From an uncultured Bacteroidales bacterium (GTDB lineage Bacteria > Bacteroidota > Bacteroidia > Bacteroidales > Bacteroidaceae): a DNA stretch of 8,157 bases. Both the position numbers and the translations under genes were made by a program. The DNA is taken from the NCBI GenBank assembly GCA_945871755.1, contig CAMBWV010000027.1:1-8157 (forward strand), given 5' to 3'. Position 1 is the first letter of the stretch. Each line of letters opens with the position of its first letter. The notes under the pieces were generated by a model. It was not told the DNA's origin. It made no database searches and saw only the letters and a list, made by a program, of their open reading frames with translations. Shown here in pieces: positions 1-6,138 of the stretch.

Positions 1-2
1 GG

Positions 3-99
3 GTTTGTTCTCATTGGGTAACTATTATTGTGTGTCATTTCCATGATACTCACACGTTGCAAGCAACGTGCGGTACATTACTTAGCAATGAGAACAAAC
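3..99. repeat. 14-bp inverted repeat flanking the first hairpin repeat
   Basis: GTTTGTTCTCATTG at 3-16 is the perfect reverse complement of CAATGAGAACAAAC at 86-99. The arms enclose the first copy of the hairpin repeat (47-79). Transcribed, this would be a long stem carrying a second hairpin inside its loop. A further 8-bp pair, GGTAACTA (17-24) and TAGTTACC (219-226), spans the whole repeat block. The block could be the end of a small non-autonomous element, but the window starts here and its left boundary cannot be seen. Confidence 0.6.
47..79. repeat. REP-like hairpin repeat, copy 1
   Basis: This is a 33-bp unit found again, identical, at 104-136. Its core is a palindrome, CACGTTGC (53-60), AA, GCAACGTG (63-70). 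It extends to a 10-bp stem with one A-C mismatch and is followed by the tail CGGTACATT. A short fixed tail beside a palindrome is the layout of REP elements, in which case the active orientation would read AATGTACC followed by the hairpin on the - strand. The family is not one I recognise. No coding frame here looks real. Confidence 0.8.
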
Positions 100-103
100 A
101 CCT

Positions 104-136
104 TACTCACACGTTGCAAGCAACGTGCGGTACATT
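104..136. repeat. REP-like hairpin repeat, copy 2
   Basis: This copy is identical over 33 bases to 47-79 and starts 57 bases after it. The palindrome arms are at 110-117 and 120-127, and the tail CGGTACATT ends at 136. Perfect identity between two adjacent copies suggests recent duplication or gene conversion. Confidence 0.8.
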
Positions 137-139
137 TCT

Positions 140-200
140 CACCTCGGCCTTACGCCCAATATCGCCGAGCCACACGCCTTCAAGCGAGGTGTGGTACATT
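140..200. repeat. Diverged third hairpin repeat with competing stems
   Basis: The segment 171-200 starts with CACACG and ends with GGTACATT like copies 1 and 2, but the palindrome between them has changed. CACAC (171-175) can pair with GTGTG (189-193). Upstream sequence offers two mutually exclusive partners: CTCGGC (143-148) with GCCGAG (164-169), or CACCTCG (140-146) with CGAGGTG (185-191). The two alternatives share bases 143-146. The likeness to copies 1 and 2 is clear at both ends only, so this is called a diverged copy with moderate confidence. Confidence 0.55.
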
Positions 201-211
201 GCCTTGCAACC

Positions 212-247
212 ACCTGAGTAGTTACCAGTTCATGTAAGTACTCAGGT
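212..247. terminator. Short hairpin, possible terminator
   Basis: ACCTGAGTA (212-220) and TACTCAGGT (239-247) form a perfect 9-bp stem around an 18-base loop. No T-run follows, so an intrinsic terminator is doubtful. It may instead be the outer edge of the repeat block. The rest of 248-293 shows nothing recognisable. Confidence 0.3.
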
Positions 248-293
248 CGTTACAGATTGCAAGTCATTTCTTACAATTCTACAAGGGGGAGGC

Positions 294-324
294 TTGGCCC
301 ACTCGCGGCCTTTGCGTAAATTTG
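294..324 (+). promoter_or_regulatory. Bacteroidetes-type promoter for the YhcH-family gene
   Basis: TAAATTTG at 317-324 matches the -7 consensus TAnnTTTG of the Bacteroidetes primary sigma factor. TTG at 294-296 lies 20 bases upstream, where the -33 TTTG/TTG element is expected. Transcription would start near 328-332, about 20 bases before the ATG at 351. This supports ATG 351 over the in-frame TTG at 294, which falls inside the promoter. Confidence 0.6.
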
Positions 325-350
325 CAGTGCTAACATCAATCTGTATTCCT

Positions 351-800
351 ATGGTACTTGGTTCATTAGAAACTAGCGACAGATACGTGTCGCTGCACCC
401 CCTGCTGGGCGAACTCTTTGCATACGTTCGCACGCACGATCTCTTGCACGCACCCGCCGAGCGCATCACCCTGCGCGGCGACGACTTGTTTATCAACATA
501 GCAGACGCACAGCTGCTTAAGGCCGAGGCGCAGAAACTGGAGGTGCATCGCGCCTATCTCGATGTGCACTTCCCGCTCAGCAGCCCCGAGATATTTGGCT
601 GGCGAAACCTAGGCGATATAGACGTGAAGCCCGAGGCACCCTTTAATACGGAGGCCGACTTTGCCCTCTATCCTGCCCCAGCAGCCACGTACCTGACGGT
701 GCATCCTGGTGAGTTTGCCATCGTCTGGCCCGAAGATGCCCACGCGCCCATCATTGGCGAAGGCGTGCTGCGCAAGGCGATTGCGAAGATTAAGTTATAA
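351..800 (+). CDS. YhcH/YjgK/YiaL family protein (DUF386, EbgC/NanQ-like)
   Basis: This 149-residue cytosolic protein belongs to the small cupin-like family that includes E. coli YhcH/NanQ, YiaL, YjgK and EbgC. NanQ is reported to be an N-acetylneuraminate anomerase and EbgC is the beta subunit of the Ebg beta-galactosidase, so a sugar-isomer or anomer role is likely. The substrate cannot be read from the sequence. Family features are the core ITLRGDDLFINI (residues 39-50), the block KLEVHRAYLDVHF (62-74) with metal- or substrate-type residues E64, H66, Y69 and D71, and PGEFAIVWPEDAHAP (119-133) with H131. The length is normal for the family. ATG 351 is chosen because the upstream in-frame codons overlap the promoter and add residues that do not fit the family N-terminus. 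No sugar-catabolic partner is next to it: queF follows after 137 bases, so it may be a single-gene unit. Confidence 0.85.
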   Translation: MVLGSLETSDRYVSLHPLLGELFAYVRTHDLLHAPAERITLRGDDLFINIADAQLLKAEAQKLEVHRAYLDVHFPLSSPEIFGWRNLGDIDVKPEAPFNTEADFALYPAPAATYLTVHPGEFAIVWPEDAHAPIIGEGVLRKAIAKIKL

Positions 801-937
801 GGCGTGTATTCCTGAAAACCTTTCCGGGTATCCTCCAATTTTAGAAACAAAGGCTCAAAACTTTGCAGCCACCACTGCCCCTTTTGATTCAAGCAGCAGC
901 CCCGACATCCCCCTTCCCCTGTAATAAAAAAAACACC

Positions 938-1396
938 ATGAATAGAGAAAACGACAACCTGCAAGCACTGGGCCGCAAAACGACCTACCGCGACGACTAT
1001 GCGCCCGAAGTATTGGAAACCTTCGTCAATAAGCACCCCGACAACGACTATTGGGTGCGCTTCAATTGTCCCGAATTTACCAGCCTTTGCCCCATCACGG
1101 GTCAGCCCGACTTTGCCGAAATACGCATCAGTTACCTGCCCGGCGAAAGGATGGTGGAGAGCAAGAGCCTGAAGCTCTACCTGTTCAGTTTCCGCAACCA
1201 TGGCGACTTCCACGAGGACTGCGTCAACGTGATTATGAAGGACTTGGTGCGACTGATGGACCCGAAATACATTGAGGTGACGGGCATCTTCACGCCCCGC
1301 GGCGGCATCAGCATCTATCCCTATGCCAACTACGGCCGCCCGGGCACGAAGTATGAGCAGTTGGCCGAATATCGCCTGCAACAGCATGACCTCTAG
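938..1396 (+). CDS. queF: NADPH-dependent 7-cyano-7-deazaguanine reductase QueF (type I)
   Basis: QueF reduces the nitrile of preQ0 to the amine preQ1 in the cytosol using two NADPH, the last step before tRNA-guanine transglycosylase inserts the base during queuosine synthesis. The 152-residue length fits the short, single-domain (YkvM-like) class in the tunnelling-fold superfamily. Visible signatures are the catalytic Cys51 in [11 protein letters not shown], which forms the thioimide with preQ0, and Asp58 seven residues later. The QueF motif ESKSLKLY is at 74-81, and FHEDCVN (91-97) supplies His92 and Glu93 for substrate binding. ATG 938 follows an A-rich leader typical of Bacteroidetes. The longer frame from 863 adds low-complexity residues not seen in the family. 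I looked for a preQ1 riboswitch in 801-937 and saw no convincing aptamer. The stop overlaps the start of the acyltransferase gene by 11 bases, so the two are probably co-transcribed. Confidence 0.96.
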   Translation: MNRENDNLQALGRKTTYRDDYAPEVLETFVNKHPDNDYWVRFNCPEFTSLCPITGQPDFAEIRISYLPGERMVESKSLKLYLFSFRNHGDFHEDCVNVIMKDLVRLMDPKYIEVTGIFTPRGGISIYPYANYGRPGTKYEQLAEYRLQQHDL

Positions 1397-2387
1397 CACG
1401 CCCCATTCCGCCCAAACGACAGCCCCGCAGGCTTCGGTGTGCACCAGCATTAACACGGCGCGCGCCTGTCTCATCGTGCTGATGATTTTGGTACACATCA
1501 CGCAGTGGGGCGACCATTATCCGCAGGCAAAGTTGGGCATCCTGTCGTTCATGATGCCCGCATTTTTGTTTGTGACGGGCCTCCTTTTGAATGTACACAA
1601 GGGAGTGGGCGACTTCCTGCGCTATCTGCGCGGCATCCTTGTACCCTACGTGGTGCTGGTCAGCGCGTTTGCCGTGCTGTCGGCCTTCCTTCCCGTGCGC
1701 GACGGTATCAGCGAACTCACGCTTGCTGCCGTTTGGGAGCGCGTGGCGGTCAGCAGCATCGGCCCATATTGGTTCCTGCGGAATATGTTCTTCTGTTCGG
1801 TCATCTGGTATGCCGTATTCCACTTGCTGGGGCGGCGGCTGAACCCTGCGGGACGTCTCTTCGTCTATGGCGCAGCCCTGTTGGCCTTCACATTGGCATG
1901 GCCTTTTGAAATGACAACGGCCAGCGCCTTCTATTTCTATCTCGGCGTAGTGGCACGCGAGGCTTGGGGGCATTACGACCGCGTGGTGGTGGCCTCGCCC
2001 TGGGCAATTCTGCTGCTCGCTGGTATTGTTGTTTGGCCCGAAGCGTGGGACTGGATGTATATCAGCGTTCCCGTGATGGCGTATTGCGCCCTCTCGTTCA
2101 CCGCCTGGGCCGACCGCTGCCTCGCCAAGGCCTGCCCATCGGTGCACCGCGGCGTGCAATACATCGGGATGAACACCCTGCCGATTTATCTCCTCCATCC
2201 CGTTTTCACAATGGCCGCCAAATTCTACGCGCCCCTCTTCGGCTGGGACCCAACGAGCCTCGCCTTCACCCTCGTCACCCTTTCGGTGGCCACGGCGGGC
2301 TGCCTCGCGCTGGCCCTTGTGCTGGACAAGACGCGGCTGTCGTGGTTGCTCGGTCGGCCACGCCTCTTGCGCGGGCTGAAATACTAG
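1386..2387 (+). CDS. Membrane acyltransferase, acyltransferase-3 family
   Basis: This 333-residue integral membrane protein has about ten hydrophobic segments and resembles the acyltransferase-3 (OafA/NodX-like) family. That family moves acyl groups, often acetyl, from the cytosol onto sugars of cell-surface polymers. Family-like features are [21 protein letters not shown] (21-41) with the expected Arg26 and His37, [12 protein letters not shown] (57-68), PYWFLRN (127-133) and the late [12 protein letters not shown] (260-271). The acceptor sugar cannot be predicted, and no polysaccharide cluster is visible nearby. ATG 1386 is inside the end of queF (11-base overlap), which suggests translational coupling. 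The in-frame ATG at 1323 lies deeper in queF and would add residues read out of frame from that gene. The overlap with queF is probably packing rather than shared function. The fold assignment is fairly secure, the reaction less so. Confidence 0.82.
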   Translation: MTSSTPHSAQTTAPQASVCTSINTARACLIVLMILVHITQWGDHYPQAKLGILSFMMPAFLFVTGLLLNVHKGVGDFLRYLRGILVPYVVLVSAFAVLSAFLPVRDGISELTLAAVWERVAVSSIGPYWFLRNMFFCSVIWYAVFHLLGRRLNPAGRLFVYGAALLAFTLAWPFEMTTASAFYFYLGVVAREAWGHYDRVVVASPWAILLLAGIVVWPEAWDWMYISVPVMAYCALSFTAWADRCLAKACPSVHRGVQYIGMNTLPIYLLHPVFTMAAKFYAPLFGWDPTSLAFTLVTLSVATAGCLALALVLDKTRLSWLLGRPRLLRGLKY

Positions 2388-2436
2388 GTACACTATTCCC
2401 TATACCTTTTATATATATAGAAAACACATCCCGTTC

Positions 2437-2883
2437 ATGCAATCCACAACGAACGACGACGAACGCTATATGCGGATGGCCCTGCAGGAAGCCGAGCGCG
2501 CCTTTGCGGCCGACGAGGTGCCAGTAGGGGCCGTTATCGTTTGCCAAGGTCGCATTCTGGCTAAAGCGCACAACCTCACCGAAACCCTCCACGACGTGAC
2601 GGCCCACGCCGAAATGCAAGCCCTCACCGCTGCCTCCGAGGCCCTCGGCGGCAAGTACCTCGACCAGTGCACGCTCTACGTGACCGTGGAGCCCTGCATC
2701 ATGTGTGCGGGCGCCATCGGCTGGTCACAGATGGGCCGCGTGGTTTATGGCGCCGCCGACCCCAAGCGCGGATTCGCCACCTTCGCCCCCCGCGCCCTCC
2801 ATCCCCGCACCGAGGTGGTGCAAGGGGTACTTGAGGAGGAATGTGCGGCACTGATGAAAAGTTTCTTCAAGCGCAAACGGTAA
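2437..2883 (+). CDS. tadA: tRNA-specific adenosine-34 deaminase TadA
   Basis: TadA deaminates the wobble adenosine of tRNA-Arg(ACG) to inosine so that one tRNA reads CGU, CGC and CGA. It is usually essential and acts as a cytosolic homodimer. The 148-residue protein has the full cytidine/deoxycytidylate-deaminase zinc site: HAE at 57-59 (His57 zinc ligand, Glu59 proton shuttle) and PCIMC at 86-90 (Cys87 and Cys90 ligands). The helix MRMALQEAERAFAADEVPVGAVIV (12-35) is the family N-terminus, and RGFATF with the basic tail SFFKRKR is typical of the tRNA-acting branch, as opposed to guanine or cytosine deaminases. The 49 bases before ATG 2437 are strikingly AT-rich (2401-2421) and may hold a promoter, but no TAnnTTTG match is exact. 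The stop codon overlaps the yraN start (TAATG), so the two are coupled. Confidence 0.96.
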   Translation: MQSTTNDDERYMRMALQEAERAFAADEVPVGAVIVCQGRILAKAHNLTETLHDVTAHAEMQALTAASEALGGKYLDQCTLYVTVEPCIMCAGAIGWSQMGRVVYGAADPKRGFATFAPRALHPRTEVVQGVLEEECAALMKSFFKRKR

Positions 2884-3254
2884 TGGCACAGCACAACGAA
2901 GTCGGACAATGGGGCGAGCAAACCGCTGCCCTCCATCTGATGCACCAGGACTACCAGATTTTGGAGCGCAACTGGCGATTTCGTCACCTGGAAATTGACA
3001 TCATTGCCGAATACCTGGGCGAAATCGTATTCGTGGAGGTCAAGACGCGCACGAGCGGCGACTTCCTGACAGCCCGCGCAGCCGTCGGTTACGACAAACG
3101 CCGCCATATCATGGACGCTGCCCACGAGTATCTGCGCCAGAACCGCCTCGACAATGTCTGGCGCTACGATGTCATCACGATTATCGGCAATGCCGCGCGC
3201 TATCAGTTGCGCCACGAGCAGCGGGCCTTCGACTGGCGCTCGCAATTGCGCTGA
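2883..3254 (+). CDS. YraN family protein (UPF0102), predicted nuclease fold
   Basis: This 123-residue cytosolic protein of the widespread YraN/UPF0102 family has a restriction-endonuclease-like (PD-(D/E)xK) fold. Its cellular role is unsettled, with links to DNA repair or recombination proposed for relatives. Motifs in order are GQWGEQTAALHL (8-19) with the conserved Gly and Glu12, HLEIDIIA (35-42) with Glu37 and Asp39, and IVFVEVKTR (48-56) with the Glu52-Val-Lys54 catalytic signature. The helix KRRHIMDAAHEYL (72-84) is typical of the family. The length is normal. ATG 2883 overlaps the tadA stop by one base. An earlier in-frame ATG at 2841 lies inside tadA and adds nothing family-like. It is probably expressed with tadA and possibly the downstream ligase gene. 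Confidence 0.9.
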   Translation: MAQHNEVGQWGEQTAALHLMHQDYQILERNWRFRHLEIDIIAEYLGEIVFVEVKTRTSGDFLTARAAVGYDKRRHIMDAAHEYLRQNRLDNVWRYDVITIIGNAARYQLRHEQRAFDWRSQLR

Positions 3255-3347
3255 GCAAGGCTGTCGCAAGGGTTGCGGTGCGACCGTCGTACCCACGTTT
3301 GCAAGGCTCTCTGGTATCAACACCATGAAAACACATCACCACCAATT
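3255..3347. other. Intergenic spacer with a small hairpin
   Basis: CGCAA (3265-3269) and TTGCG (3273-3277) form a 5-bp stem with a GGG loop, enclosed by TCGCA/TGCGA as an alternative pairing. The yraN coding end carries the palindrome CGCAATTGCG (3241-3250). No T-run follows and there is no exact promoter word, so transcription probably continues into the next gene. An open frame runs across from 3273, but its residues match nothing. Confidence 0.3.
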
Positions 3348-4439
3348 ATGAATATTGAAGAAATTCGCGAGCACTGCCTTTCATTGCCCGATGTCACGGA
3401 AGATTCGGCCTTCGGACCCGAGATGATTCTCTTCCGCCTGAAGGGTAAAATCTTTGCAGCCCTCGACCTTGACCGCCCCGACCTGATGGTGGTCAAGTGC
3501 GACCCCGATGAGGGCACAGACCTGCGCGACCGTTACGCGGGTATCCGTCCTGCGTGGCACTGGAACAAGCAGCATTGGGTGGAAATCCTATTTGACGAGG
3601 ACGTGGACGACCAGATGATTCGCAATCTAGCCACACGCGCCTACCACCTCATTCGAACGGCGCTGCCGAAGAAGACATTGTATCATTTTCCTGAATGTCC
3701 GCCCGACTGGGATTACCAGCATTTTGCCACGCTGGACACGGTGATGAACTATCTCAAGACACCCGAAGCCGAAGCCCTACCCCATGACACGTTGCTCGTT
3801 ACCACCGATTTCCAAACGGCAGGACGCGGACAGCGCGGCAACCATTGGGAAGCGGCCAAAGAGGCCAACCTGCTGCTCGGCCTCCGACTGCGGGGCCTCC
3901 ACTTCCCCGCGCGCCATCAGTTTGCGCTCACCCAAGTGGCCTCGCTGGCCGCAGCGCAAGCACTGGCGAAGTATCTGGGCAGCAGCGTAAGCATCAAATG
4001 GCCCAACGACCTTTATTACCAAGATCGCAAAATCGGCGGTATGCTCTTCGAACATACCCTTTCGGGCGACCGCATCGGCAGCACCATCATTGGCATAGGC
4101 ATCAACGTGAACCAAACCGCCTTTGCCAGCGATGCACCCAATCCCACATCGATTCGCCTCGAGTTGGGCAAGGAGGTGGACCGCGCCGCCGTGATGCGCG
4201 GATTTGTCAAAGCGTTTCGCCAATGGTGGAGCGAGATGCTGGAGGACAACAGCCAACGCCTGGACAAGCACTACCGCGTCGCCATGTACCGCCGCGAGGG
4301 CGAGCATCCCTATCGCGATGATGCCGGCACGTTCACAGCCTCCTTCCACGACCTCACCCCAGAAGGTTTGCTCCAACTGCGCGACAGCGAAGGCCGTCTG
4401 CGCACCTACGCCTTCAAGGAGGTGACGTTCTTGCCGTAA
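3348..4439 (+). CDS. MmcQ/YjbR domain fused to biotin-[acetyl-CoA-carboxylase] ligase
   Basis: This 363-residue protein has two domains. Residues 1-109 form an MmcQ/YjbR domain (MNIEEIREHCLSLPDVTEDS at the start, FGPEMILFRLKGKIFAALDL at 22-41, PAWHWNKQHWVEI at 68-80, ending ALPKK). This is a CyaY-like fold proposed to bind DNA. After a linker of about 15 residues, 125-363 are a complete biotin-protein ligase, which makes biotinyl-AMP and transfers biotin to the carrier lysine of acyl-CoA carboxylases. Ligase motifs are AGRGQRGNHW (158-167), KWPNDLYYQDRKIGGML (217-233) with the catalytic-type Lys228, GIGINVN (249-255) and a C-terminal SH3-like end (about 320-363). The usual N-terminal helix-turn-helix of bifunctional BirA is absent. 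The biotin-contact motif DSTN reads DTVMN (130-134). No internal start near the joint would give a stand-alone ligase. The gene lies 93 bases after yraN. ATG 3348 matches the MmcQ N-terminus. Confidence 0.9.
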   Translation: MNIEEIREHCLSLPDVTEDSAFGPEMILFRLKGKIFAALDLDRPDLMVVKCDPDEGTDLRDRYAGIRPAWHWNKQHWVEILFDEDVDDQMIRNLATRAYHLIRTALPKKTLYHFPECPPDWDYQHFATLDTVMNYLKTPEAEALPHDTLLVTTDFQTAGRGQRGNHWEAAKEANLLLGLRLRGLHFPARHQFALTQVASLAAAQALAKYLGSSVSIKWPNDLYYQDRKIGGMLFEHTLSGDRIGSTIIGIGINVNQTAFASDAPNPTSIRLELGKEVDRAAVMRGFVKAFRQWWSEMLEDNSQRLDKHYRVAMYRREGEHPYRDDAGTFTASFHDLTPEGLLQLRDSEGRLRTYAFKEVTFLP

Positions 4440-4490
4440 CATAGGTTTTCGACATTGCCTTTCCCCTCAACCCTTCCCCCAAGTTCATTG

Positions 4491-4680
4491 AGGTAGGTTC
4501 TATAAATTAGTTTCAATGGAAGAAAGAATTTCTATCGTACTTGGATGTTTTTACGTCTCTCGCACCGTATCTTTTTGTTTTTCATTCGGTCACGTAGCCC
4601 GCTACGCTCCCTCACGAAAAATAAAAACCTACGGCACGATAGCCGCAAAACCATCACAAGCTAATTTATAGAACCTACCT
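4491..4680. mobile_element. 190-bp foldback element, MITE-like
   Basis: AGGTAGGTTCTATAAATTAG (4491-4510) is repeated as an exact 20-bp inverted copy at 4661-4680. Pairing continues inward imperfectly: ATGG (4516-4519) with CCAT (4651-4654), CTATCGT (4532-4538) with ACGATAG (4636-4642), and T-rich with A-rich stretches. The centre is a hairpin, TTTTTC (4578-4583) and CGTAGC (4593-4598) facing GCTACG (4601-4606) and GAAAAA (4616-4621). There is no coding capacity. Terminal inverted repeats, small size and absence of genes fit a miniature inverted-repeat element, though no transposase is present to match the ends. TTG stands on both flanks (4488-4490 and 4680-4682) and could be a short target duplication if the right end is 4679. 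A large structured regulatory RNA is the alternative. The short stretch 4440-4490 shows nothing. Confidence 0.6.
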
Positions 4681-5975
4681 TGAAAGAAATACTGCGCATA
4701 GCCATCCCCAGCATTATCAGCAACCTGGCCATCCCACTCCTGGGACTGGCCGATACGGCTATTGTGGGCCACATGGGAACGGCGAATGCCATTGCGGCCA
4801 TCGCGGTGGGCGGCCTGCTTTTCAATATCACCTACTGGCTGTTTGGCTTCCTCAGAATGGGCACCGGCGGACTGACAGCCCAAGCCTGTGGCGCGCAAGA
4901 CGAAGCAGAGAGTATGCGCATCCTGGTTCGGTCGCTGGCATTGGCCCTGACGATTTCGGCGATCATTTGTCTGGTACAGCATCCCGTTTCGCAAATGGCC
5001 CTCGACCGCCTGCACTTGACCGCCGAGGTGCGCAGCGATGCCGAAACCTACTTTTGCATCCTCATCTGGGGCGCGCCCGCCGTCCTCTCATTGTATGGTA
5101 TCCACGGCTGGTTGCTGGGAATGCAGGATGCCAGACGAGTGATGGTGCTTTCCATCGTGCAAAACGCTGTCAACATCCCCGCCAGTTTGTGCCTGGTCTA
5201 TCTTGCAAAGATGCAGGTGGCAGGCATTGCGCTGGGCACCCTTCTCGCACAATACGTGGCCCTCGCAACGGCCATCGCTATGCTCCACAGAAAATATCGC
5301 CACCTGTTTCGCCGCGCCTACCTGCGAGGTTGGCACGAGGGCAAGGCTCTCAAGCGATTGCTGCGGCTGAACAGCGACATTTTCCTGCGCACCCTGTGCC
5401 TCATCGCCATTACCTATAGTTTCACTGCCATAGGTTCGCGCTACGGCACCACGACCCTGGCCGCCAACGCCCTGCTGATGCAGTTTTTCATCTTCTTCTC
5501 GTATTTCATGGATGGTTTCGCCTACGCGGGCGAAGCACTGACGGGTCGCTATCTCGGACAGCAGGACCCCGCCCAACTGCACCAAACCACCGCCCGACTA
5601 TTTCGCATAGGAATAGGTTGCGGTGCGTTGTTCTCCTTATTATATATAGGAGTGGGCGGTTGGGTGCTGGAATGGCTGTCGAACGCGGCGGACGTTGTCG
5701 GTTGCGCCCGGACGTATCTGCCTTGGGTGGCCTGTATTCCGCTGGTGGGTTTCAGCGCCTTCCTCCTCGACGGTATTTTTATCGGCATGACGGGTACGCG
5801 CCCCATGCTGCTGACCATGCTGCTGAGCACCGCCCTTTTTCTATTCATCGCCTTGCCCACGCAGTTGTGGACACCAAGCAATCACCTCCTTTGGGTAGCC
5901 CTGATTGCCCATCTCGGCATGCGCGGCGTGGGGCTCGGACTGTGGTTGAAAAGGCGGGGATATAGGATTTCGTGA
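4680..5975 (+). CDS. MATE family efflux transporter (DinF-like)
   Basis: This 431-residue inner-membrane protein with about twelve hydrophobic segments belongs to the MATE family of drug/cation antiporters, DinF branch. These proteins export organic cations or other toxic compounds using proton or sodium gradients. Signatures are the N-terminal LRIAIPSIISNLAIPLLGLADTAIVGHMG (5-33) with Asp25, and RMGTGGLTAQACGAQD (59-74), the conserved loop of the family. The substrate is unknown. The only plausible start is TTG at 4680: the frame is closed by TAA at 4662, and the next ATG (4773) would remove the first membrane helix. The TTG shares its first base with the end of the foldback element, so the normal leader may have been replaced by that element. 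Without the element, the joined flanks would still read TTG with no nearby ATG. Bases 5637-5651 within the gene are unusually AT-rich compared with the rest. Confidence 0.88.
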   Translation: MKEILRIAIPSIISNLAIPLLGLADTAIVGHMGTANAIAAIAVGGLLFNITYWLFGFLRMGTGGLTAQACGAQDEAESMRILVRSLALALTISAIICLVQHPVSQMALDRLHLTAEVRSDAETYFCILIWGAPAVLSLYGIHGWLLGMQDARRVMVLSIVQNAVNIPASLCLVYLAKMQVAGIALGTLLAQYVALATAIAMLHRKYRHLFRRAYLRGWHEGKALKRLLRLNSDIFLRTLCLIAITYSFTAIGSRYGTTTLAANALLMQFFIFFSYFMDGFAYAGEALTGRYLGQQDPAQLHQTTARLFRIGIGCGALFSLLYIGVGGWVLEWLSNAADVVGCARTYLPWVACIPLVGFSAFLLDGIFIGMTGTRPMLLTMLLSTALFLFIALPTQLWTPSNHLLWVALIAHLGMRGVGLGLWLKRRGYRIS

Positions 5976-5996
5976 TGGGCTCTCCCGTACATTTAT

Positions 5997-6044
5997 TGCT
6001 GAAAAATTCGCTTTTCCATTAGGATTCCAGACTATTTTTCAGCA
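5997..6044. terminator. 11-bp inverted repeat after the MATE gene, possible terminator
   Basis: TGCTGAAAAAT (5997-6007) and ATTTTTCAGCA (6034-6044) are exact inverted copies around a 26-base loop, starting 22 bases after the MATE stop. The A/T-rich arms put a T-run in the stem on both strands, so it could end transcription or act as a protein-binding palindrome. The loop is long for a strong intrinsic terminator. Confidence 0.4.
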
Positions 6045-6073
6045 CTTTGTATGCTCATTCCATTCAAAAACAG

Positions 6074-6081
6074 TAAATTTG
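6074..6081 (+). promoter_or_regulatory. -7 promoter element for pyrH
   Basis: TAAATTTG is an exact TAnnTTTG match and the same octamer as at 317-324. A TTTG at 6046-6049 is the nearest -33 candidate, but its 24-base gap is longer than the usual 19-21. Transcription would begin about 50 bases before the pyrH ATG. Confidence 0.45.
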
Positions 6082-6138
6082 CTGCGTGGCTAGTATCGCC
6101 ATGTAATCTTAGAATACTCAAAAACACATTTTCCGAAT

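Noticed and set aside
47..200. CRISPR array
   Set aside because: There are only two exact repeats plus one altered copy, the first spacer carries part of an enclosing inverted repeat, and no cas gene is near.
28..237. Small open frames with repeated CKQRAVH or LQATCGT words
   Set aside because: These are translations of the non-coding hairpin repeats. Two overlapping frames are both open, as expected for repeat DNA.
801..937. preQ1 riboswitch upstream of queF
   Set aside because: I could not find the short GC stem, loop and A-rich tail pseudoknot. The A-run before the ATG is a usual Bacteroidetes leader.
668..1501. 277-codon open frame on the - strand
   Set aside because: It is antisense to queF and the end of the YhcH-family gene, both of which have clear family motifs, and it shows no motif of its own.
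1308..2393. Long open frame (361 codons) on the - strand
   Set aside because: It lies antisense to the acyltransferase gene, has a low-complexity His/Gln/Arg/Gly-rich composition and matches no family. High GC at third positions keeps the opposite frame open.
3273..3347. N-terminal extension of the MmcQ-BirA gene from an upstream ATG
   Set aside because: The added residues are Cys/His-rich and unlike the family. ATG 3348 gives the expected MmcQ start.
5637..5651. AT-rich spot with short palindrome in the MATE gene
   Set aside because: It lies within a well conserved reading frame, and the 5-bp CTCCT/AGGAG pairing is within chance expectation.
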